Origin: Trichodesmium sp. MAG_R04
GTDB lineage: Bacteria; Cyanobacteriota; Cyanobacteriia; Cyanobacteriales; Microcoleaceae
NCBI GenBank assembly: GCA_023356515.1
Contig: JAKQYG010000259.1
Coordinates: 1 to 6,044 of the forward strand
Direction of reading: 5' to 3'
Length of the DNA stretch: 6,044 bases
Made by a program: the position numbers and the translations under genes. The notes beneath the pieces are model-generated. The model saw nothing but the letters and a program-made list of their open reading frames with translations. It was not told the DNA's origin and ran no database searches. Positions 1 to 4,187 of the stretch are shown piece by piece. How positions within the stretch are numbered: position 1 is the first letter of the stretch; each line of letters begins with the position of its first letter.

Positions 1-1
1 G

Positions 2-631
2 AAAAGTAAGGCAGTGGTTAGTTGTGGTTGGGGTTGGTTAGGTGATGAAATTGTAATTGTCGATCCAGAATCTTTAACTAGACGTTCAGAAGGGGAAGTA
101 GGAGAAATTTGGGTTTCGGGCGCTGGTGTAGGTAAAGGTTATTGGCAGCAACCAGAAGAAACCGAACAAACTTTTAATGCTTTTGTGGCAGATAAAGGAC
201 CTTTTTTACGGACAGGAGATTTAGGATTTTTACAGGATGGGGAATTATTTATTACTGGGCGGATTAAAGATGTAATGATTTTGTGGGGTAGGTATCGTTA
301 TCCTCAAGATATTGAGTTGACCGTAGAAAAATGTCATCCAGCTTTGAGGCCTGGTTGTGGGGCAGCTTTTTCTATAGATGCAGAAGATGATGAGCGCTTA
401 ATAATTGTTCAGGAAGTGGAGCGTAATTTTTTACGAAATTTGAATCTTGAGGAAGTAGTGAGAGCTATTCGCCAAGCAGTTGCTGAGGAACATATAGTGG
501 AAGTTTATGCTATTAATTTATTGAAGACTGGTAGTATTGCGAAAACTACCAGTGGCAAGATTCAACGTCGCCTATGTCGCAGTCAGTTTTTGGAGGGGAC
601 TCTAAATTCAGTTGGTAACTGGAAAATTTAG
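2..631 (+). CDS. Fatty acyl-AMP ligase (FAAL), C-terminal part, 5' end outside window
   Basis: This is the C-terminal part of an ANL-superfamily adenylating enzyme. FAALs turn fatty acids into acyl-adenylates and pass them to acyl carrier protein or polyketide/peptide synthase partners. The frame is open to the window edge, so the GTG at 14 is an internal codon, not a start. Numbering from that codon: VGEIWVSG at about 29-36, the A7 motif RTGDLGF at 66-72 with the conserved Asp69, the hinge region GRIKD...YPQDIE at 82-101, and the A10-like TSGKIQRR at 179-186 with the expected catalytic Lys182. The phrases PQDIELTVEK and HPALRPGCGAAFS are typical of cyanobacterial FAALs as I remember them. 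The reading frame ends soon after A10, so no carrier or ketosynthase domain is fused downstream. The hinge reads WGRYRYPQD where relatives commonly have GRNHYPQD. The substrate cannot be told from this part. Confidence 0.9.
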   Translation, partial: KSKAVVSCGWGWLGDEIVIVDPESLTRRSEGEVGEIWVSGAGVGKGYWQQPEETEQTFNAFVADKGPFLRTGDLGFLQDGELFITGRIKDVMILWGRYRYPQDIELTVEKCHPALRPGCGAAFSIDAEDDERLIIVQEVERNFLRNLNLEEVVRAIRQAVAEEHIVEVYAINLLKTGSIAKTTSGKIQRRLCRSQFLEGTLNSVGNWKI

Positions 632-641
632 ACAGACAAGA

Positions 642-674
642 GTAGAAAAATCAAGAGACAATTCTTTTTCCTAC
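642..674 (+). terminator. Possible weak terminator hairpin after the FAAL gene
   Basis: GTAG plus AAAAA (642-650) pairs with TTTTT plus CTAC (665-674), with one bulged C at 670 and a 14-nt loop. It begins 10 bases after the FAAL stop codon. The stem is AT-rich and no clean T-run follows it, so it may be only an AT-rich inverted repeat. Confidence 0.3.
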
Positions 675-800
675 CTCCTCTATAAATTTCCATTTATCCT
701 GACTCTGATCCAAGACAAGCCGAGCATATTTTGTTAGCAAACCCTATCTATTTTACGGCAACCCCTACCGAAATGCTAAAGCAAAAATAAATATTGTCAA

Positions 801-979
801 GCTAATATAACAGATATAACAAATATAGCAGTCCTACCTATTTTATGTAGGTCAAAAATCCTGCTAATTTTTGAGAATAGGTTTGAGCATAATAGTCAAT
901 GGGCAAGAGTTTTGGAATTTATTTCTGGTTTTTGAATTGTTACAACCTATGCGCTGATTGCTATATGACAGATATAACA
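801..979. repeat. Direct repeats flanking element A
   Basis: A roughly 20-bp unit occurs at 801-821 and again at 960-979, starting about 159 bp apart. Both begin GCTA and end with the identical 11-mer CAGATATAACA (811-821 and 969-979). They differ by one inserted base and one substitution. They bracket element A and partly overlap its right end. They could be a target duplication, remnants of an older tandem repeat, or chance in AT-rich DNA. Confidence 0.45.
824..965. repeat. MITE-like inverted-repeat element A (142 bp)
   Basis: The left end TATAGCAGTC (824-833) and right end GATTGCTATA (956-965) are inverted copies matching at 9 of 10 positions. Inside the left half, AGCAG (827-831) pairs with CTGCT (861-865) and CCTAC (833-837) pairs with GTAGG (847-851), giving a nested hairpin. 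The same terminal decamer bounds element C (2741-2845). No transposase is encoded. This looks like a non-autonomous element or dispersed hairpin repeat. The ends are short, so the exact boundaries are uncertain. Confidence 0.5.
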
Positions 980-1025
980 GAAGTTAACATAATATCCAAA
1001 AATACTTCGACTTAGAACATTAACT

Positions 1026-1484
1026 ATGAAAATTAAAGTAGGAGATAAAGCTCCTGAATTTACTTTACCATCCCAAGATGGAACTCAAGTTTCTCTTTCC
1101 GAATTCCGGGGTAAGAAAAATGTTGTACTTTACTTTTATCCCAAAGACGATACACCTGGATGTAAGATGCAAGCTTGTGGATTTCGAGACAAATATCTAA
1201 TATTTGCAAATGCTGGCACTGAAATAATTGGCGTTAGTCAAGACTCCCAACAATCTCACAAACAATTTGCTACTAAGTATAATTTACCTTTTACTCTTTT
1301 ATGTGATGCTACCAACAAAGTTAGACAATTATATGATGTACCTCCTACACTCTGGATACTTCCAGGTAGAGCTACTTACATCATAGATAAACAGGGAATT
1401 ATTCGTCATATCTTCGACTCCATGTTTGACTTTGAAGCTCACGTTACAGAGTCGTTAAAAATGCTAAAAGCTATACCTGTATGA
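1026..1484 (+). CDS. bcp: Peroxiredoxin, PrxQ/BCP family
   Basis: This is a complete 152-residue thiol peroxidase of the AhpC/TSA thioredoxin-fold superfamily, the usual size for PrxQ. It reduces H2O2 and organic hydroperoxides with electrons from thioredoxin. The motif YPKDDTPGC (38-46) gives Pro39, Thr43 and the peroxidatic Cys46. Cys51, five residues on, is the expected resolving cysteine of an atypical 2-Cys PrxQ. FRDKY (53-57), the SHKQFATKYNLPFTLL block (77-92) and LPGRATYIID (112-121, Arg115) follow the cyanobacterial and plant chloroplast PrxQ pattern. The loop reads GCKMQACGF where GCTKEACSF is usual, but both cysteines remain. There is no signal peptide, so it is cytosolic. The ATG at 1026 begins the conserved MKIKVGDKAPEF; no Shine-Dalgarno is obvious. 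It stands alone, with non-coding repeats on both sides. Confidence 0.95.
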   Translation: MKIKVGDKAPEFTLPSQDGTQVSLSEFRGKKNVVLYFYPKDDTPGCKMQACGFRDKYLIFANAGTEIIGVSQDSQQSHKQFATKYNLPFTLLCDATNKVRQLYDVPPTLWILPGRATYIIDKQGIIRHIFDSMFDFEAHVTESLKMLKAIPV

Positions 1485-1724
1485 CATATTCCCAATGCCT
1501 AATACAAAGATTACGATCTCAGACTTGAGAAAGTCAAATATTTAGGGCTTGCTAATTAATCATAAAAGCATTGACATATAAAGGCAATATCCTTGTTTGG
1601 GTGACAAAAAGTATCAGCTTTTTGCTGGTTTAGGCTGAAACAGTTAGGATTTCGGGCTGATCATGGCAGAGAAATGAAGGGACAAATATATCCAACTATC
1701 TCCTCTACCAATTCAACCTTATGT

Positions 1725-1752
1725 GTAGGGACCTTGGATGGAAAGTCCCTAC
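1725..1752. repeat. Perfect 8-bp inverted repeat GTAGGGAC/GTCCCTAC
   Basis: GTAGGGAC (1725-1732) and GTCCCTAC (1745-1752) are exact reverse complements around a 12-nt loop. It is the most GC-rich stem in this gap and lies inside element B. It could fold in RNA or DNA. No T-run follows, so it is not a classic intrinsic terminator. Confidence 0.6.
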
Positions 1753-1791
1753 TTCTTCTCCCAGAAGATATTAGGGGTGGCTTCCCTACTC

Positions 1792-1810
1792 CTGAAAAAG
1801 ACTTTTTCAG
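1792..1810 (-). terminator. Near-perfect palindrome downstream of hpf, possible terminator
   Basis: CTGAAAAAG (1792-1800) and CTTTTTCAG (1802-1810) are exact reverse complements around a single A. The palindrome lies 78 bases beyond the hpf stop codon, at the right edge of element B, and could also be read from the bcp side. The stem is AT-rich, so termination is only a guess. Confidence 0.3.
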
Positions 1811-1887
1811 CCAGCCCTATTTATCTTAATTGCTCAGGTCCTAATGATAACTATTTAACCGAACATAATATCAATATAATTCTATAC

Positions 1888-2535
1888 CTAATTAGATTTA
1901 ATATCTGTTGTCTGAGGAATGCTCTTGGCTACTTTCCCATTATTACTATTATCATGACCATTGCCATTAGGTCGTGGTTGAATTAAACCATAACCTCCAT
2001 GATGATAGCGTTTGTAAATAACATTAATTTCACTGGTCACCGAATTGGAAAACATATAGAAATCATGGTCAATAAGTTGTAGCTGCTCCAGGGCTTCTTC
2101 TACAGTCATAGGAACCATAGCAAAATATTTAGTTCGTACTACTTCACTCGGCAGTTCTGGTTGGCGATCGCCAATTAAACTCTCCACAACTGGCTGTGAT
2201 TCAATCAGCTCGATAGTTTTAGCCTTATTTGACTTAGATTGACGCTTTTCTTTGTACTTTCTCAATTGCCGCGCAATTTTATCTGCTACTAAGTCAATGC
2301 TAGCATACAAATTCTCACTACTTTCCTGAGCGCGAATGACTGTACCGTTAGCGTAGATAGTTACTTCTGCTGTTTGCTTAGGATTTATGCGTGGATTTTT
2401 AGCTACTGATAGATGTACATCTACTTCTGTGGTTAGTTGTTGAAAATGACTAACTGCTTTTTCAATTTTTTCATTGACATACTCGTGAATAGAATCTGTT
2501 ATTTCTATATTTTTACCCTGGATAACAAGCTTCAT
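1888..2535 (-). CDS. hpf: Long-form ribosome hibernation promoting factor (HPF/LrtA)
   Basis: This is a complete 215-residue long HPF, called LrtA (light-repressed) in cyanobacteria. These proteins bind the 30S decoding region and dimerise 70S ribosomes into inactive 100S particles in the dark or under starvation. Residues 1-98 are the ribosome-binding S30AE domain, starting MKLVIQGKNIEITDSIHEYV and ending in the basic DKIARQLRKYKEKRQSK. A polar linker spans 99-132. Residues 133-187 (VRTKYFAMVPMTVEEALEQL through GLIQP) match the C-terminal dimerisation domain that separates long HPF from short HPF/YfiA. A Gly/Asn-rich tail follows (188-215). The ATG has a strong Shine-Dalgarno and starts exactly at the conserved N-terminus. 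It converges with bcp and diverges from lipB. Light or nutrient control through the leader is known for lrtA in other cyanobacteria but is not shown here. Confidence 0.95.
   Translation of the reverse strand: MKLVIQGKNIEITDSIHEYVNEKIEKAVSHFQQLTTEVDVHLSVAKNPRINPKQTAEVTIYANGTVIRAQESSENLYASIDLVADKIARQLRKYKEKRQSKSNKAKTIELIESQPVVESLIGDRQPELPSEVVRTKYFAMVPMTVEEALEQLQLIDHDFYMFSNSVTSEINVIYKRYHHGGYGLIQPRPNGNGHDNSNNGKVAKSIPQTTDIKSN
2164..2171. repeat. HIP1 palindrome GCGATCGC
   Basis: This is an exact highly iterated palindrome octamer inside hpf, part of the 10-bp palindrome GGCGATCGCC (2163-2172). HIP1 is over-represented in many cyanobacterial genomes and supports the taxonomic assignment. Confidence 0.85.
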
Positions 2536-2538
2536 AAG

Positions 2539-2546
2539 CTCCCTCC
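2539..2546 (-). promoter_or_regulatory. Strong ribosome binding site of hpf
   Basis: Read on the minus strand, GGAGGGAG ends four bases before the hpf ATG. Its GGAGG core (2542-2546) sits six bases upstream of the ATG. It is the only clear Shine-Dalgarno in the window and fixes the hpf start. It fits a gene that needs high expression on demand. Confidence 0.8.
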
Positions 2547-2640
2547 GCTAATGTTTGGGCTTACTATTATTATTTATATAATATAGGATAACACTTTGTA
2601 TGATTCCCAACATCTTAATCTTTAAAATCCTTTGCATCCC

Positions 2641-2670
2641 TTGACAATTCTTGACTTTTTTTGTGATAAA
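2641..2670 (+). promoter_or_regulatory. Candidate sigma-70-type promoter toward lipB
   Basis: A consensus TTGACA (2641-2646) is followed after 18 bases by GATAAA (2665-2670), preceded by TGT. A second TTGACT lies 10 bp further on (2651-2656), with TACTAA (2673-2678) 16 bases downstream as an alternative. Either would give lipB a leader of about 200 nt that runs through element C. The DNA is AT-rich, so this is a weak prediction. Confidence 0.3.
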
Positions 2671-2740
2671 TTTACTAAAATAACCCTTGATTCTTTGTAG
2701 AATTAGTAGTATGCAGTTAGGAATATTGATAATAAACAGT

Positions 2741-2845
2741 TATAGTAGTCGAAGCAAAAGTTAGGACATTACTAAATGATGAAATTCAGTCAGAGATTAC
2801 TTCTAACTTCTTACTTACCCGTAATGCTATACTTCGACTGCTATA
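2741..2845. repeat. MITE-like inverted-repeat element C (105 bp)
   Basis: TATAGTAGTCGAAG (2741-2754) is inverted at 2832-2845 as CTTCGACTGCTATA, matching at 13 of 14 positions; the exception is a G-T wobble in RNA. A second pair lies inside: CATTAC (2767-2772) with GTAATG (2821-2826). A third possible pair is AAGTTAG (2758-2764) with CTAACTT (2793-2799). The right arm holds two copies of TGCTATA (2825-2831 and 2839-2845). Its right terminal decamer equals, inverted, the left decamer of element A (824-833). It encodes nothing and lies just upstream of lipB. Confidence 0.6.
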
Positions 2846-2885
2846 TATGTCAGGTAAAATCTCTACCTACTGCCGATCTATTAAG

Positions 2886-3563
2886 ATGACTTCTCAAACT
2901 TGCCAGTTAATGTGCCCAGGACTAACAAGGTATTCGGTGGCCTGGGATTGGCAGAAATTGCTTGTCCAACAACGTCGTAATTGTCCAGAATTGGCTGATG
3001 TCCTAATATTATTAGAACATCCACCAGTCTATACTTTGGGGCAAGGAGCCAAATTAGATTTCCTCAAATTCGACCCTAGTCAAAGTGAATACGAACTACA
3101 CCGAGTAGAGCGAGGAGGAGAAGTAACATACCATTGTCCAGGCCAATTGGTAGGTTATCCAATTCTAAACTTAAAATATTATCGGCGAGACTTACATTGG
3201 TATCTAAGACAACTAGAAGAAGTATTGCTAAAAGTCTTAGAATTATATGGCCTTAAAGGTGAACGATATAAAGGTTTAACAGGTGTTTGGTTGGAGGGTC
3301 GAAAAGTAGGAGCAATAGGAATTAAGGTCAGCCGTTGGATAACTATGCATGGCTTTGCTCTTAATGTTTCTCCTGACTTAGAAGGTTTTCACAGAATTGT
3401 ACCTTGTGGTATTTCTGATAAATCTGTAGGTAGTTTGGCCCAGTTTTGTCCTGGAATTACCACAGATGAAGTACTTCCTCTAGTAGCTAATGCTTTTGCC
3501 AAAGTATTTGAAGTTAAGTTAATTAAAAGTACAAACTGCTGCTGCTTTTTTAAAAAGGAATAG
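2886..3563 (+). CDS. lipB: Octanoyltransferase (lipoyl-protein biosynthesis)
   Basis: LipB moves octanoyl groups from octanoyl-ACP to a lysine on lipoyl domains of 2-oxoacid dehydrogenases and glycine cleavage H protein, the first step of de novo lipoylation; LipA then adds sulphur. From the chosen start (225 residues), the motif HRVERGGEVTYHCPGQLVGY is at about 72-91, GIKVSRWITMHGFALNV (145-161) holds catalytic Lys147, and IVPCGISDKSVGSL (172-185) holds the nucleophile Cys174. LEHPPVYTLGQGA (43-55) is also typical. The start at 2886 (MTSQTCQL) fits the usual family N-terminus. An upstream in-frame ATG at 2847 would add 13 residues, but it sits two bases after element C and has no Shine-Dalgarno. 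The C-terminus ends in an odd Cys-Cys-Cys-Phe-Phe stretch that overlaps the 3' end of ssb by 14 bp. lipA is not in the window. Confidence 0.93.
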   Translation: MTSQTCQLMCPGLTRYSVAWDWQKLLVQQRRNCPELADVLILLEHPPVYTLGQGAKLDFLKFDPSQSEYELHRVERGGEVTYHCPGQLVGYPILNLKYYRRDLHWYLRQLEEVLLKVLELYGLKGERYKGLTGVWLEGRKVGAIGIKVSRWITMHGFALNVSPDLEGFHRIVPCGISDKSVGSLAQFCPGITTDEVLPLVANAFAKVFEVKLIKSTNCCCFFKKE

Positions 3564-4056
3564 GATCGGAATCCTCAGGTGGTAATTTATCTTCTTGTTG
3601 ATTAGGTGTTGATTCTTGATTAACAGTAGAGCTAATATGGGGTTTTAAGTCTACAACATTACTGTAGTTTTCTTCTTGTGTTCGCTGTTGAGTTACCCTT
3701 ATGTTGCTCGATTTATTTGTTGATATCTGATTTTTATCTTGAGTCATAGCTTCAGGGCTGACAGGATAAATTTTAGAGGCTGTTAATTCAGCTCGTTTTT
3801 CTTTAAATCCTTCTGGCCGCTCAATAGTATCCATATTTAAACGACCTTCAACAATTACATAATCACCTTCGTGATATTTTTCGTTAATTTGTTGAGCTAA
3901 ATTTCTCCACGCTACTACTTTTAGCAAAGCAGGTTTATTGTCAACTCCTATATTAGGAAATTCTACTATCATTTCTGCTACTGGTAATTGATCATCTGCT
4001 GTATAGCGCAGTTCTGGATCTTTGGTAATTTGTACCATTAATATACAACTATTCAT
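3550..4056 (-). CDS. ssb: Single-stranded DNA-binding protein, cyanobacterial type
   Basis: This 168-residue protein coats single-stranded DNA during replication, repair and recombination and recruits partners through its C-terminal tip. Residues 1-100 form the OB fold, with MNSCILMVQITKDPELRYT at the start, LLKVVAWRNLAQQI (44-57), GDYVIVEGRL (64-73) and RPEGFKEKRAELTASKIYPV (80-99). This is the cyanobacterial SSB pattern, divergent from the E. coli form. Residues 101-155 are a Gln/Asn/Ser-rich disordered linker. The end PPEDSDPIPF is the acidic tip with the Pro-Phe terminus needed for partner binding, so the protein is intact. The ATG begins exactly at the conserved MNSCIL. It lies 131 bp downstream of the sugar-nucleotide gene on the same strand, so co-transcription is possible, and it overlaps lipB tail to tail. 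Confidence 0.92.
   Translation of the reverse strand: MNSCILMVQITKDPELRYTADDQLPVAEMIVEFPNIGVDNKPALLKVVAWRNLAQQINEKYHEGDYVIVEGRLNMDTIERPEGFKEKRAELTASKIYPVSPEAMTQDKNQISTNKSSNIRVTQQRTQEENYSNVVDLKPHISSTVNQESTPNQQEDKLPPEDSDPIPF
3554..3575 (-). terminator. Possible small hairpin at the end of ssb
   Basis: On the minus strand, AGGAT and ATCCT (3571-3575 and 3562-3566) form a 5-bp stem around a TCCG tetraloop, inside the last ssb codons. ATTCC and then a run of five T's (3552-3556) follow. It could act as a weak terminator embedded in the coding end, where there is no spacer to lipB. The short stem makes this uncertain. Confidence 0.3.
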
Positions 4057-4187
4057 TTTAATTTTTGACTCAGACTAATTGGTTTTAAAGAAAGGAGTAA
4101 GGAGTATAAAAGTTTGATTTTATGACTATTCATCTCGACTTATGTTCTAGATATAGGATATCTCAAATCAAATAATTTGCAATAGAC
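4057..4187. other. 131-bp spacer upstream of ssb
   Basis: This AT-rich spacer holds no coding sequence. AGATAT (4149-4154) and ATATCT (4158-4163) form a small inverted repeat around AGG. A TATACT sequence on the minus strand (about 4103-4108) could be a -10 box for ssb, but no good -35 partner is visible. Confidence 0.4.

Larger units (their letters stand above)
632..1025. other. 394-bp non-coding gap between FAAL and bcp
   Basis: I see no convincing coding sequence or RNA gene here. The gap is AT-rich and holds a hairpin just after FAAL (642-674), an inverted-repeat element (824-965), near-identical direct repeats flanking that element (801-821 and 960-979), and the upstream region of bcp. 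The bcp promoter must lie here or inside the element, but no clean -35/-10 pair stands out. Confidence 0.7.
1543..1819. mobile_element. Element B: IS remnant or MITE with TAGGGCT-type termini (277 bp)
   Basis: The left end reads TAGGGCTTGCTAA (1543-1555). The reverse complement of 1807-1819 reads TAGGGCTGGCTGA, matching at 11 of 13 positions. From memory, TAGGGCTTGCTGAAAAA-like ends are common at cyanobacterial insertion sequences, so this looks like an internally deleted IS or MITE. No transposase reading frame remains. Several hairpins lie inside: 1605-1624, 1725-1752, TAGGG/CCCTA at 1772-1776 and 1784-1788, and 1792-1810. No convincing target-site duplication is visible in the flanks, so the insertion is probably old or the boundaries are slightly off. 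Confidence 0.5.
1485..1887. other. 403-bp non-coding gap between bcp and hpf (convergent)
   Basis: The two flanking genes converge here, so no promoter for either is expected. Most of the gap is the inverted-repeat element B at 1543-1819. Just after bcp, GACTT (1522-1526) and AAGTC (1531-1535) form a 5-bp stem with a GAGA tetraloop but no T-run. CAAAAAG (1605-1611) pairs with CTTTTTG (1618-1624). An 82-codon open frame at 1738-1986 is judged spurious. Confidence 0.7.
2536..2885. other. 350-bp divergent gap: hpf leader and lipB upstream region
   Basis: This gap separates the divergent starts of hpf and lipB, so both promoters should lie here. The hpf side (2536-2740) is very AT-rich, including the run at 2562-2585. 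Cyanobacterial lrtA transcripts are known to carry long 5' leaders that affect mRNA stability, and about 200 bp is available for one. The lipB side holds inverted-repeat element C (2741-2845) and a short tract (2846-2885) that could extend lipB by 13 codons. No RNA gene is recognised. Confidence 0.6.

Noticed and set aside
14..16. GTG as the start codon of the FAAL gene
   Set aside because: The frame is open to the window edge, and the protein would lack the ATP-binding A3-A5 motifs. The gene is cut by the window.
801..979. CRISPR-like direct repeats
   Set aside because: There are only two imperfect copies with a single 138-bp gap that is itself an inverted-repeat element. No array and no cas genes are present.
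632..1025. tRNA or structured ncRNA in the gap
   Set aside because: The hairpins are explained by the inverted-repeat element. No cloverleaf, T-loop consensus or known RNA motif was found by eye.
1738..1986. 82-codon plus-strand open frame between bcp and hpf
   Set aside because: It begins inside the hairpin-rich IS-like element, overlaps the last 99 bp of hpf on the other strand, has no Shine-Dalgarno, and its translation resembles no family I know.
2847..2885. Upstream ATG that would lengthen lipB by 13 codons
   Set aside because: It sits two bases after element C without a ribosome binding site, and the residues it adds do not match the usual LipB start. It is kept only as an alternative start.
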